Counted from the stretch's first letter, positions 7,192 to 15,887 are shown. The stretch is 51,727 nucleotides of DNA from an uncultured Hyphomicrobiaceae bacterium (GCA_947258705.1 CAMYJA010000013.1:1-51727); one strand, 5' to 3'. Notes: a model not told the origin generated them from the sequence alone. Numbers and translations are program-made.

Positions 7192-8523
7192 TTATTTTTC
7201 ATTCCCTTGAACTCTCCTCAAGAAAAACCTCTCGCCAATAAAAATAACCAGCATTCCAATCAATGCCGCATAGATAACTAATATGTCCGTCGATGCTTTC
7301 ATGGCCAGGAATGCGACAAGCACTATGAGGTCAAACATAATTGCCGTGATCAGGATAAAAGCGTTGGCATTAATCTCCTCTCGAAGGTAGCGGAAGACGC
7401 CCCAGTGGACGGCAATATCCATCGCGATATAGAAAATAGCGCCAAGCGATGCGATCCGGCTCAGATCGAAAAATATGGTCAGGAATATTGCAATCACGAC
7501 GGTATAGACCAGCGTATGCTTCTGGATATCGCCCGGCATGCCGAAATGGCTATGCGGCACCAGCTTCATATCCGTCAACATGGCCAGCATGCGCGATACC
7601 GCAAACACGCTGGCAATAACGCCGGAAACGGTAGCAATGATCGCCAATCCAACAGTGAACCATAAACCGTAATCACCGAAAGCGGGACGCGCCGCCTCAG
7701 CCAGAGCATAATCTTTTGCGGCAACGATTTCAGGTAATGTAAGATTGCTGGCGACAGCCATTGCCACTAGAAAGTAGATCACCACACAGATCACAATCGA
7801 AATAATGATGGCTCGCCCCACGTTACGGTGCGGGTCGATAATTTCAGAGCCGCTATTGGTGATGGTGGTGAAGCCCTTGTAAGCAAGAATGGCCAGCGCC
7901 ATTGCCGCGATGAAGCCCATGACGGAAGTGTCCGCGGCATGCGCGGGGGTGGATTGAAAAGAAAAACCGCCAATAAATAAACCTCCCAGGGCAAAAACAA
8001 CAATGCCGCCAATCTTGACAAAGGCCATCAAGAAAGAAAACAGGCCGATCGTGCGGTTGCCCGAAATATTCACAAGAAAAGCGAAAATCAATACGCCAAC
8101 CCCCAGGGCCGGCACGATCCAGCTACCGGGATCAACGTCGAATAATTGTACGGTGTATGTGCCGAAGGTACGCGCAACCAGGCTTTCATTTATGACCATT
8201 GAAAAATACATGAGCAGCGCACATGCTGCGGTCATCACGCTTCTGCCATAGGCTTTCTCCAAGAACATGCCGATGCCGCCGGCGGAAGGATAAGCGTTGG
8301 ACATCTTCACGTAGGAATAGGCACTGAAAGCGGTAACGACGGCGGCCGCGAGAAAAGCGAGCGGAAACAATGGGCCCGCAAGTTCGGCAATCTGACCGGT
8401 CAATGCCAGTATACCGGCACCGATCATCACGCCGGTCCCCATCGAGACGGCACCGATAAGCGTCAGAGAGTTTTCCTTATATTGAGCCGATCTATTCCCG
8501 TGATCACCGTGAGGATGCGTCAT
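7192..8523 (-). CDS. APC-superfamily amino acid permease with a His-rich N-terminus
   Basis: A 443-residue transporter with about 12 membrane segments. The APC signature GVMIGAGILALTGQ lies at about residues 31-44, with helix-breaking glycines as in the LeuT fold. A conserved E near SGSEIIDPHRN in TM6 matches the family. The family imports amino acids or amines with protons. The N-terminus is unusual: THPHGDHGN within the first ten residues is a possible metal-binding tag. The gene starts 1 bp after the upstream stop codon, so the two are likely coupled. It lies in the unit behind a CueR-type promoter. The substrate cannot be read from sequence; histidine or cysteine supply, or a metal-amino acid complex, are speculative options. 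Confidence 0.82.
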   Translation of the reverse strand: MTHPHGDHGNRSAQYKENSLTLIGAVSMGTGVMIGAGILALTGQIAELAGPLFPLAFLAAAVVTAFSAYSYVKMSNAYPSAGGIGMFLEKAYGRSVMTAACALLMYFSMVINESLVARTFGTYTVQLFDVDPGSWIVPALGVGVLIFAFLVNISGNRTIGLFSFLMAFVKIGGIVVFALGGLFIGGFSFQSTPAHAADTSVMGFIAAMALAILAYKGFTTITNSGSEIIDPHRNVGRAIIISIVICVVIYFLVAMAVASNLTLPEIVAAKDYALAEAARPAFGDYGLWFTVGLAIIATVSGVIASVFAVSRMLAMLTDMKLVPHSHFGMPGDIQKHTLVYTVVIAIFLTIFFDLSRIASLGAIFYIAMDIAVHWGVFRYLREEINANAFILITAIMFDLIVLVAFLAMKASTDILVIYAALIGMLVIFIGERFFLRRVQGNEK

Positions 8524-8524
8524 A

Positions 8525-8965
8525 TTACAGCCCTATCTCTTCGAGTACATCCTGACCTTTTGTCGTGAAGACGAGCCAGGAAATTAGGGTGCTCCCAATG
8601 GCCGCCATAATGATGCCGTTCCAGAAAAACAGTTCTGGCTGTTCGCGGCCGCCGAAAAAATTGTAATGCTGATCAATGGTAAGGCAGAGCCAGTTACAGG
8701 CTGCCAGCACAGAAAAAGCGGTGGCAGCGCCGACAATAAAAGCGCTTCTTCCTGCAAATCGCTCTACCACAATAAGAGTGACCAATGCGCCGGTCGCGGC
8801 GCCCATGCCGATGCCGCAATAAAATCCGGCCCAGATAAACTTGTAAAGCAAACTGCCATCGGGAAACGCAAACATTCCAAAGATTACAAATAGCCCGATC
8901 TCTCCGATCGAAGAGAGAAGGATCGAAACGACAATCGGTCTCTTATATTGTTTGCTTAAATCCAT
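8525..8965 (-). CDS. Four-TM membrane protein of unknown function
   Basis: A 146-residue protein with four predicted membrane segments (about residues 12-32, 39-63, 73-95 and 112-135). A polar loop with DQHYNFFGGREQPE lies before the last segment. I do not recognise the family. The start at 8965 follows AGGAG with normal spacing; an in-frame start 57 nt further out lacks such a site. The stop is 1 bp from the permease start, so they form one unit with it. The upstream TVP38-like gene is 130 bp away in the same direction. Confidence 0.65.
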   Translation of the reverse strand: MDLSKQYKRPIVVSILLSSIGEIGLFVIFGMFAFPDGSLLYKFIWAGFYCGIGMGAATGALVTLIVVERFAGRSAFIVGAATAFSVLAACNWLCLTIDQHYNFFGGREQPELFFWNGIIMAAIGSTLISWLVFTTKGQDVLEEIGL

Positions 8966-9094
8966 GGGTGATCTCTCCTGTGAGGTTACGCCTGCTGCAA
9001 ATCCCTGCTGTTCGACCCGCACCTGTTGGCGGGATCAGTGTCTATTTTTGTTTTTCAACTGCTATTCTTTTTCTTTTGTTCCTTTTTCCAGGCG

Positions 9095-9778
9095 TTATTT
9101 CTGACGTGACATTGTTATCAGCTTAATGATGAGGGGAATTGCGAAAAGGATACCGAGGAGAATAACGGAAAATAATATGCGGCCCTTTTCATCGGCGATG
9201 AGTTCACTGCCCAGATGGCCCAACAAAAAGCTGGCCGGGATGATGCCTGCCAGTGTCGCAAGGGCAAAACGCCAGTATGATAAGGCCGTCAATCCAGCCG
9301 CATAGCTTATAATATCAAATGAGACAAAGGGCAGGAGTCGACTAGCAAATACAGCGCCCATCAGAAAGCCTTGCGAGCCAACGAGTCCCTCACTTATCTG
9401 CTTTCCAAACCAGCTGTGCAGAGCGTCACGCCCCAGGACTCGGGCAACGGCGAAGGCTCCTAAGGCACCAATTACAGATCCGACAAGAATATAAAGAGAT
9501 CCCCAAAAATGCCCGTAAATCGCGCCAGCGGATAAGGCAATGGGCGCACTGGGAATAGGGCTGACCATAATTGCCACAGTCATCGACCCTATAACCGCTA
9601 GCGGACCCCAAACACCCATTGCTTCAAAATATTGACGAAGCAAGGCGCTGTCTGGCAGCTCGGAAGGCAATCCAATCTTGGAGCTCCACCAGCCAAAAGA
9701 TATGATGCCAATCGCAATGGTGATGCCCAAAAAAACTTTCAGGGAAGTCACTACATTCATGGCCTGTTTATTCTCCAT
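9095..9778 (-). CDS. TVP38/TMEM64 (DedA-superfamily) membrane protein
   Basis: A 227-residue protein with about six membrane segments. The VTT-domain core is visible: SPIPSAPIALSAGAIYG, then GALGAFAVARVLGRDAL, then FASRLLPFVSFDIISYAAGLT. These proteins are related to DedA and to eukaryotic TMEM41/VMP1 lipid scramblases and are linked to membrane homeostasis. In some bacteria they are annotated next to mercury/metal genes. The start is ambiguous: ATG 9778 has only a distant GGGGA, while ATG 9760 has GGAGA about 11 nt upstream. It is the first gene behind the leftward CueR-type promoter at 9814-9844. Confidence 0.82.
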   Translation of the reverse strand: MENKQAMNVVTSLKVFLGITIAIGIISFGWWSSKIGLPSELPDSALLRQYFEAMGVWGPLAVIGSMTVAIMVSPIPSAPIALSAGAIYGHFWGSLYILVGSVIGALGAFAVARVLGRDALHSWFGKQISEGLVGSQGFLMGAVFASRLLPFVSFDIISYAAGLTALSYWRFALATLAGIIPASFLLGHLGSELIADEKGRILFSVILLGILFAIPLIIKLITMSRQK

Positions 9779-9813
9779 CTCACCGGATTCCCCGGTACCG
9801 TTTCTATATGGTC

Positions 9814-9844
9814 AGCATAGAGCTTCCACTTAATGGAAGGTCAA
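9814..9844 (-). promoter_or_regulatory. CueR-type promoter, leftward, for the TVP38-permease unit
   Basis: Minus strand: -35 TTGACC (9844-9839), 19-bp spacer with the dyad CTTCCATTAAGTGGAAG, -10 TATGCT (9819-9814). The transcript would start about 30 nt before the first ATG of the TVP38-like gene. Confidence 0.85.
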
Positions 9845-9897
9845 GAAAGCTGATTTTTTCAACATGGCCTTGACCTTCCATTAAGTGGAAGCTCTAT
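9817..9897. repeat. Perfect 29-bp inverted repeat carrying two divergent CueR-type promoters
   Basis: Arms 9817-9845 and 9869-9897 are exact reverse complements, separated by 23 bp. Each arm holds a full -35, dyad and the start of the -10. The -35 elements lie at the inside, so the two promoters fire outward. Confidence 0.95.
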
Positions 9898-9900
9898 CAT
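9870..9900 (+). promoter_or_regulatory. CueR-type promoter, rightward, for the Rieske-copA-cueR unit
   Basis: Plus strand: -35 TTGACC (9870-9875), exactly 19 bp including the dyad CTTCCATTAAGTGGAAG, then -10 TATCAT (9895-9900). This matches the architecture of the E. coli copA and cueO promoters that CueR remodels when it binds Cu(I), Ag(I) or Au(I). Confidence 0.88.
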
Positions 9901-9979
9901 AATAACCAACAGCGGTTATAGAGTGAATTCATGCTGCCAGGAGTGATCAATTCTGAATTGATAACAGAGGAGCGCCGGC

Positions 9980-10528
9980 ATGGCGGATTTATCAAATAAC
10001 TTAGTTCAATCTCACACTCCGACACGGCGGGATTTTATTTTCATCGCGGCTGGAAGCTTTGCGGGCCTCGGCGGCGCGATCAGCCTGTGGCCCATTTTGG
10101 ATAGTTTTAATCCATCCGCAGATGTACGGGCGGTCGCGAGTATCGAGATTAATCTCGAGCCGATTTCACCTGGGCAGAGACTTACCGTTCTTTGGCGGGG
10201 TAAACCGGTTTTTATCGATCACCGGACCCCGCAACAGATCAGGAGCGCGCGCGCGGATGACAAGGCCGAACTCATCGAACCGGAAACCGACGCTGAAAGA
10301 GTGCAAAATCCGGATTGGCTGATTGTTATCGGCATCTGCACACATCTGGGATGCATACCCCAGGGCCAGAGACCCAATAGCCGGACGGGCAAATGGGGCG
10401 GCTGGTTCTGCTCCTGCCACGGCTCCCAATATGACACATCGGGGCGTGTCCGCGTCGGCCCGGCACCGCGCAATCTCGCCGTGCCGCCATATAAATTCAT
10501 CTCAGAAACGCTTGTTAAAATCGGATGA
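9980..10528 (+). CDS. petA: Orphan Rieske iron-sulfur protein (cytochrome bc1 type)
   Basis: A 182-residue Rieske subunit. It has a Tat-type N-terminus (TRRDFIFIAAGS) that forms the single membrane anchor, then a hydrophilic domain. Cluster ligands are all present: C120 and H122 (CTHLGC), C144 and H147 (CSCHGS), with C125 and C146 for the disulfide. Family role: transfer of an electron from ubiquinol to cytochrome c1 in the bc1 complex. No cytochrome b or c1 gene is nearby. Instead it is the first gene behind a CueR-type promoter and is followed after 51 bp by the copper ATPase gene. GAGGAG precedes the ATG. It is most simply a spare, copper-induced Rieske subunit; a dedicated partner elsewhere is possible. 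Confidence 0.9.
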   Translation: MADLSNNLVQSHTPTRRDFIFIAAGSFAGLGGAISLWPILDSFNPSADVRAVASIEINLEPISPGQRLTVLWRGKPVFIDHRTPQQIRSARADDKAELIEPETDAERVQNPDWLIVIGICTHLGCIPQGQRPNSRTGKWGGWFCSCHGSQYDTSGRVRVGPAPRNLAVPPYKFISETLVKIG

Positions 10529-10579
10529 TCAGAACACTTGTAACATTTTTCAATCTGGCAATGCATAGGGGGGGCGATT

Positions 10580-13147
10580 ATGACTTCTTCAACAGCTAAG
10601 GGAAGCGGGCAGGCTCTCAAGCACAGCCCGCATGGTCACGAAGGAGATGTGCATGAAGGATGTGGGTGCGGGCATGACGGGCATGATGACGCAGATCACG
10701 CCGCCGCCGATACCGTCAAGGACCCGATTTGTGGAATGAACGTCGACCCGGCGACCAATGAACACAGGTTCAGCCATGAGGGACATGACTATTATTTCTG
10801 CTCCGCGGGTTGTCAGAAAAAATTCGCTGCTCACCCCGAGGATTATGTCGAGGCAATCGACCCGGTCTGCGGCATGAAGGTAGACCGGGCGCGCGCAAAA
10901 TACATGGTCCGGCACGCGGGTAAAAATTTCTATTTCTGCTCTTCGGGCTGTCAGAACAAATTTGAGTCCGAGCCAGAGAAATACCTCGATGGCAGACCTG
11001 CTCCCGAGCCGATGCCGGAAGGCACAATCTACACCTGTCCGATGCACCCCGAAATCGAGCAGGAAGGGCCGGGCGATTGCCCCATATGCGGCATGGCGCT
11101 TGAGCCAAAAGGCATCCCCGTCGGCGAAGAGGGACCAAATCCGGAACTGATTGATTTCAAGCGGCGCTTCTTGCTCGGCGCCGTTCTCACGATTCCGCTT
11201 CTCGCCCTGAGCATGGGCCCCTTCGTCGGTTTCACCTGGCTGCGCGACCTTCTCGGCGAGCATGCGTCGCAATGGGCCGAATTGCTTCTTGGAACGCCGG
11301 TCATCCTGTGGGCTGGTTGGCCGTTCCTCGTGCGTGGCGTGAAATCAGTGCAGACCATGAATCTCAACATGTTCACCCTGATCGGGATGGGCGTCAGTGC
11401 GGCATGGTTGTTCAGCGTTGTGGCTGTAATAGTCCCGCAGGCCTTCCCCGACGGATTCCGTCAGGCAGATGGCAGCGTCGGCATATATTTCGAGGCTGGC
11501 GCCGTTATTGTCGTGCTCGTGCTTTTGGGCCAGATCCTGGAACTCAACGCTCGCGAGCGCACCGGCTCTGCGATACGCGCTCTCCTCGACCTCGCTGCCA
11601 AGACGGCTCGGGTGATCCGGCCAGACGGTTCGGAAGAGGAAATTCCGCTGGAGGAGGTGGTTGTCGGCGACCGGCTGCGGGTTCGCCCTGGCGACAAGGT
11701 GCCGGTCGACGGCAAGGTCATCGAAGGTCGCTCATCCGTGGACGAGTCGATGATCTCCGGCGAAGCTATTCCTGTTGAGAAAGTCGATGGAGATCCCGTT
11801 ACCGGCGCAACCATCAACGGTACCGGCTCCCTCGTGATCGAAGCAATGCGCGTCGGTGCCGACACTATGCTTTCCCAGATTGTCGAAATGGTCGCCAACG
11901 CGCAGCGCAGCCGCGCGCCCATACAGAAACTGGCTGATTCCGTGGCCGGAAAATTCGTTCCTGCCGTGATTGCTGTCGCGATTTTGTCGTTCATCTCATG
12001 GTCTATATGGGGCCCGGCTCCCGCTTATGCCTATGCTCTCGTCTCGGCCGTTGCCGTACTTATCATCGCTTGCCCCTGCGCGCTTGGCCTCGCCACACCG
12101 ATGTCGATCATGACGGCGACAGGACGCGGTGCGCAGGCGGGCGTACTTATCAAGAACGCCGAAGCACTGGAGCGCTTCGCCAAGGTTGATACGCTGATGG
12201 TCGATAAGACCGGCACCCTGACCGAGGGCAGGCCGAAACTGGTCGCAGTGTTGCCGCAAGAGAAGCACGACGAGGCCGAGGTCTTGCTCCTCGCCGCCTC
12301 CCTGGAGCGCGGTTCGGAACATCCTCTCGCGGAGGCCATTGTTGCCGGTGCAGAGGAACGCGGCGTTTCTTTTGCCCAAACCGAGGACTTTGAAGCGATC
12401 ACGGGCAAGGGCGTCAAGGGACGCGTAAACGGCAAGGCGGTGGCCCTTGGCAATGCCAGGCTTCTTGCCGATATGGGCCTCGACGGCAGCGCATTGGTTG
12501 ATGAAGCGAATAGTCGCCGTGATGAAGGCGAAACAGTGATGTTCGTTATGCTAGAGAACGAGATCGCCGGACTGGTCGCCGTCGCGGACCCGGTAAAGGA
12601 AACGACCCCGCGCGCATTGAAAGCCCTGCACGCTGAGGGTTTGCGCATCATCATGGCCACCGGCGATAATGTGCGCACCGCCAGGGCAGTCGCCGGAAGG
12701 TTGGGAATCGACGAAATCCGCGCCGATGTTCTGCCTGAGGACAAGGCCCGGATTATTCAGGAGTTACAGGCGCAGGGAAGCAAAGTCGCTATGGCCGGTG
12801 ACGGGGTCAATGACGCGCCGGCATTGGCTCAGGCCGATGTCGGTATCGCCATGGGCACTGGCGCGGATGTTGCTATAGAGAGCGCCGGGTTTACCCTGGT
12901 CAAGGGCGACCTCAATGGTATAGTCCGGGCTCGGAGGCTTGCCCATGCGACCATGCGGAACATCAAACAAAATCTGTTTTTTGCAATGATCTATAACGCA
13001 CTTGGCGTACCAGTGGCTGCCGGTGTTCTCTACCCGGTGTTCGGTGTGTTGATCTCGCCGATTTTCGCTGCCGCCGCCATGAGTTTTTCGTCAGTGTCCG
13101 TGATAACCAATGCGCTCAGATTGCGGACCGTCAAATTGGGAGAATAG
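10580..13147 (+). CDS. copA: Cu(I)-exporting P1B-type ATPase with two YHS domains
   Basis: An 855-residue copper efflux ATPase of the inner membrane. In order: a His-rich leader (about 15-42, HSPHGHEGD and [10 protein letters not shown]), YHS/TRASH domain 1 (48-86, CGMN...FCSAGC), YHS domain 2 (94-136, CGMK...FCSSGC), a heavy-metal-binding domain (150-176, CPMHPE...CPICGM), then the ATPase core. Core motifs are the CPC of TM6 (ACPCALG, about 497-501), phosphorylation loop DKTGTLTEG (near 542), [18 protein letters not shown], and late TM motifs YNALG and MSFSS, which point to Cu(I). No classical GMTCxxC HMA domain is present. GGGGGG precedes the ATG. It lies between the Rieske and cueR genes; CueR starts 2 bp after its stop. 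Confidence 0.96.
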   Translation: MTSSTAKGSGQALKHSPHGHEGDVHEGCGCGHDGHDDADHAAADTVKDPICGMNVDPATNEHRFSHEGHDYYFCSAGCQKKFAAHPEDYVEAIDPVCGMKVDRARAKYMVRHAGKNFYFCSSGCQNKFESEPEKYLDGRPAPEPMPEGTIYTCPMHPEIEQEGPGDCPICGMALEPKGIPVGEEGPNPELIDFKRRFLLGAVLTIPLLALSMGPFVGFTWLRDLLGEHASQWAELLLGTPVILWAGWPFLVRGVKSVQTMNLNMFTLIGMGVSAAWLFSVVAVIVPQAFPDGFRQADGSVGIYFEAGAVIVVLVLLGQILELNARERTGSAIRALLDLAAKTARVIRPDGSEEEIPLEEVVVGDRLRVRPGDKVPVDGKVIEGRSSVDESMISGEAIPVEKVDGDPVTGATINGTGSLVIEAMRVGADTMLSQIVEMVANAQRSRAPIQKLADSVAGKFVPAVIAVAILSFISWSIWGPAPAYAYALVSAVAVLIIACPCALGLATPMSIMTATGRGAQAGVLIKNAEALERFAKVDTLMVDKTGTLTEGRPKLVAVLPQEKHDEAEVLLLAASLERGSEHPLAEAIVAGAEERGVSFAQTEDFEAITGKGVKGRVNGKAVALGNARLLADMGLDGSALVDEANSRRDEGETVMFVMLENEIAGLVAVADPVKETTPRALKALHAEGLRIIMATGDNVRTARAVAGRLGIDEIRADVLPEDKARIIQELQAQGSKVAMAGDGVNDAPALAQADVGIAMGTGADVAIESAGFTLVKGDLNGIVRARRLAHATMRNIKQNLFFAMIYNALGVPVAAGVLYPVFGVLISPIFAAAAMSFSSVSVITNALRLRTVKLGE

Positions 13148-13149
13148 AA

Positions 13150-13560
13150 ATGAATATCAGTGCTGCCAGCCGGATCTCTCAACTGCCGGCGAAAACAATT
13201 CGGTATTACGAGGATATCGATCTCATACATCCATCGCGCCGGGACAATGGTTACCGCGACTATTCCGAAGACGATATATGCAAGCTGCGTTTTCTGCAGC
13301 ACGCACGGAGTCTCGGGTTTACGATTGAGGATTGCCGAATATTGCTCTCACTTTATGAAGACAACAGCCGAGCGAGCAAGGACGTGAAGGCAATCGCCGC
13401 GACACATCTGCAAAAAATTGAACAGAAAATTACCGAGCTGAAATCCATGCATGCCACATTGCGGCATCTGATCAATAACTGTCACGGCGATCATCGTCCC
13501 GACTGCCCGATCATTGAGGGGCTGGCTCAAACAGGAGAACCAAGGAGCCGCAAACGCTGA
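13150..13560 (+). CDS. cueR: CueR-type MerR-family copper-responsive regulator
   Basis: A 136-residue MerR-family activator. An N-terminal winged helix (TIRYYEDIDLI, YRDYSEDD) is followed by a dimerisation helix and a C-terminal metal loop CHGDHRPDCPII with C111 and C119. This matches the CueR loop, which has the same spacing. A serine (S76, in SRASKDVK) stands where divalent-metal MerR proteins carry a cysteine, which is the known mark of selectivity for Cu(I)/Ag(I)/Au(I). GGGAGAA is just upstream. It sits in the operon that it probably activates (promoter at 9870-9900), so it should be autoregulated, and it likely acts on the other four operators here. Confidence 0.94.
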   Translation: MNISAASRISQLPAKTIRYYEDIDLIHPSRRDNGYRDYSEDDICKLRFLQHARSLGFTIEDCRILLSLYEDNSRASKDVKAIAATHLQKIEQKITELKSMHATLRHLINNCHGDHRPDCPIIEGLAQTGEPRSRKR

Positions 13561-13619
13561 TCGCTATCGGGCACGTATCACGGCTCGCAAATTTGTGTTG
13601 CCTTATGTGAGATGAGACC

Positions 13620-13650
13620 TTGAGCTTCCATCAGATGGAAGGTCTAGGAT
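13620..13650 (+). promoter_or_regulatory. CueR-type promoter for the SHOCT-multicopper oxidase unit
   Basis: -35 TTGAGC (13620-13625), 19-bp spacer holding the dyad CTTCCATCAGATGGAAG, -10 TAGGAT (13645-13650). The site is 68 bp upstream of the SHOCT gene. Confidence 0.82.
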
Positions 13651-13717
13651 GACTCGTATGGCGCTTTTTCTGGATGACATCGTTTAGCGATGATGCTCGT
13701 AAAATGGAGGTTTAGAC

Positions 13718-14026
13718 ATGTTGAATTATCCGATCATTGAGAAGACCGCGGTAATGGTCTCTCAATGGGGTTCCGGACAGTGGGGTCCCGGAGGAATGGG
13801 AATGGGGACATGGGGCGGAGGTGGTTTTATGTGGATTATGCCCATATTCTGGCTGGTCATATTGGGCCTGTTGATCTGGTTCGTGGTCGCTCTCGTAAGA
13901 GGCGATATGGGCAGCGGCCCCCGAAATACGACGAATAAAACACCGCTTGATATCCTCAATGAGCGTTATGCCCGTGGGGAAATAGATACTGAAGAATTTG
14001 TTGAACGCCGCAACAGACTCGAATGA
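13718..14026 (+). CDS. SHOCT-domain small membrane protein
   Basis: A 102-residue protein. A Gly/Met/Trp-rich N-terminal stretch (WGSGQWGPGGMGMGTWGGGG, about 17-36) precedes one membrane segment (about 38-61). The C-terminal SHOCT motif follows, with LDILNERYARGEIDTEEF near residues 78-95. SHOCT domains are short helical modules, thought to mediate oligomerisation. GGAGG precedes the ATG with correct spacing. It is first in the unit with the multicopper oxidase. The Met/Gly stretch resembles that of the other copper-cluster proteins here, so it may bind Cu(I) (inference). Confidence 0.8.
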   Translation: MLNYPIIEKTAVMVSQWGSGQWGPGGMGMGTWGGGGFMWIMPIFWLVILGLLIWFVVALVRGDMGSGPRNTTNKTPLDILNERYARGEIDTEEFVERRNRLE

Positions 14027-14068
14027 TGCCGGTCGGACAATTCAAACTATACAACTGTTGGAGACATC

Positions 14069-15607
14069 ATGATTACAAGGCGTAGGCTCCTCATGGGGGG
14101 TGCGGCAACCGCAGCCGTTTCTGCGGCAGGAGTTGCGATGCCCTGGGGATTTGGTTCCATCTCTTCCCACGCCCGGATTATCGGAGCGGCCCCTCTTGCG
14201 ATCCCTCCTCTTCTCAAGGGGAATCTGAAAAATGGCGTACGGACATTTGATCTGACTCTGAAGCAAGGGCAGTCCACATTCCTGCCGGGATACACAACCA
14301 GTACACTCGGAATCAATGGCCCTTATCTTGGCCCCACGCTTCATTTCACCAATGGCGAGAAGGTCCGCCTCAATGTCAAAAACACGATTGGTGAGACGAC
14401 AACTATCCATTGGCACGGGCTGCATGTCCCAGCCATTGCCGACGGCGGACCGCATCAGGTAATCGGGCACGGCGAAACATGGTCACCTTCGTTCACGGTC
14501 AAGCAGCAAGCAGGGCTGTTCTGGTATCATCCGCATCTGCTTCACAAAACAGGTCTCCATGCCTATCTCGGCATGGCCGGCGGCATTCGCGTCGAGAATG
14601 CCGAAACTGATGCACTGCCCTTACCCAAAACCTATGGCGTCGACGACCTGCCCGTTGTTCTTCAGGACAAGCGCTTCAATAGCGATGGCTCGCTGCAATA
14701 CGGAAATTCAATGCATGACCTGATGATGGGCATGAAGGGGGACGTTTTACTGGTCAATGGCGGTGTGGCCCCGATATTCAAGGCGACCACAGCCAAGTTG
14801 CGGCTGCGCCTGCTGAACGGCTCGAATGCGCGCACATACAACCTTGGATTTAAGGACAATCGTTCATTCGACATCATTGCCGGTGACGGCTCATTGCTGC
14901 CGGCACCCGTGAAAGCCGGTCGCGCGGTCATCGCGCCCGGCGAACGCGTTGAAATTGTCGTGGACGTTAAAAGTGCGGAGCCCGCCGAGCTTGTGACCTA
15001 TCCCTATGAGAGCGTGGGTGCGATGGGTCGTGGAATGGGTCGCGGCATGATGGGTCGCGGCATGATGGGGCGCATGATGGGCATGATGGGCGACGACGGC
15101 CGGCGATTCGAAGTTCTCCGCATTGAACCCGGCGAAAAGCTTGCTCCATCACCCAGAGTTCCCGACGAACTCCTGACACTGCCGGCACTCAATGCCCGGG
15201 ATGCCGTGCGGACGCGCCGCTTTGAGCTTGATATGGGCATGGGTCCCATGATGATGATGGGGAGATCGGGATTCACGATCAACGGAAAAACGATGGACAT
15301 GAGCCGCATCGATGCCCGGGTCAAATTGGGTACGACCGAGATATGGGAAATAGCAAACCTGTCACCCATGATGCACCCTTTCCATATTCACGATATCCAG
15401 TTTCGGATTCTCGATCGGAACGGCAGGCCTCCGGCGCCATATGAAAGCGGCCTCAAGGACACGGTCCAGGTCAATTCGGGAGAGGTCGTGCGCGTTATTG
15501 CCAAATTCGAAGATTACGCCGATCCCAAATGGCCCTACATGTTCCACTGCCATATCCTCGAACATGAGGATGCGGGGATGATGGGTCAATTCACGGTTGA
15601 GGCTTGA
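14069..15607 (+). CDS. cueO: Tat-exported multicopper oxidase (CueO/CopA-type) with a Met-rich loop
   Basis: A 512-residue periplasmic oxidase that probably oxidises Cu(I) to the less toxic Cu(II). It has a Tat signal (TRRRLLMGGAATAA) and three cupredoxin domains. Copper ligands: HWHGLH (about 114-119), WYHPH (152-156) and HAYLG in domain 1; HPFHIHD (about 435) and HCHILEHEDAGMM (about 493) in domain 3. These build the type 1 site and the trinuclear T2/T3 site. Between them is a Met/Gly/Arg loop (about 317-342, units of GRGMM), the equivalent of the methionine segment that feeds Cu(I) to CueO. It follows the SHOCT gene by 42 bp and is under the CueR-type promoter at 13620. The symbol is by function; orthology to E. 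coli CueO was not tested. Confidence 0.93.
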   Translation: MITRRRLLMGGAATAAVSAAGVAMPWGFGSISSHARIIGAAPLAIPPLLKGNLKNGVRTFDLTLKQGQSTFLPGYTTSTLGINGPYLGPTLHFTNGEKVRLNVKNTIGETTTIHWHGLHVPAIADGGPHQVIGHGETWSPSFTVKQQAGLFWYHPHLLHKTGLHAYLGMAGGIRVENAETDALPLPKTYGVDDLPVVLQDKRFNSDGSLQYGNSMHDLMMGMKGDVLLVNGGVAPIFKATTAKLRLRLLNGSNARTYNLGFKDNRSFDIIAGDGSLLPAPVKAGRAVIAPGERVEIVVDVKSAEPAELVTYPYESVGAMGRGMGRGMMGRGMMGRMMGMMGDDGRRFEVLRIEPGEKLAPSPRVPDELLTLPALNARDAVRTRRFELDMGMGPMMMMGRSGFTINGKTMDMSRIDARVKLGTTEIWEIANLSPMMHPFHIHDIQFRILDRNGRPPAPYESGLKDTVQVNSGEVVRVIAKFEDYADPKWPYMFHCHILEHEDAGMMGQFTVEA

Positions 15608-15656
15608 ATTATCCAAAAAGTAAGGGCTCTCGAAACGATCATGTCCTGCCTGTCAT

Positions 15657-15767
15657 ATCTTCAATCTCGGCTCCATCATCACCGGTCAGGTCTATTCGAT
15701 GCCGATGATCATCGCCGTGATTGTCTTCTGGTATCTAGCCGGGCGTCGGGGTGCCGAAATGACCTGA
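15657..15767 (+). pseudogene. Remnant resembling the C-terminus of prolipoprotein diacylglyceryl transferase
   Basis: In the gap after the oxidase, one frame reads FNLGSIITGQVYSMPMII, then AVIVFWYLAGRR, up to a TGA at 15765-15767. The order GQ-x-x-S-x-PM followed by a hydrophobic helix is the usual last segment of Lgt, which is sometimes carried in metal-resistance clusters. Nothing upstream in frame looks like the rest of the enzyme, so this would be a deletion remnant. The match is short and made by eye. Confidence 0.4.
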
Positions 15768-15887
15768 CACGGAGAGCAACTCAGTGCCATCGGATACCAA
15801 GCTAAGAAATTGTCGCCTGGAATCCGAGCGCGGTAATAATCTTTTTGATGCGGTTTCCTCCGCCCCCTTTTTTTAGACTAAATGCAG

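Noticed and set aside
10589-11272. A 227-codon open frame antisense to copA
   Set aside because: It mirrors the YHS and TM part of copA; no ribosome site and no family features.
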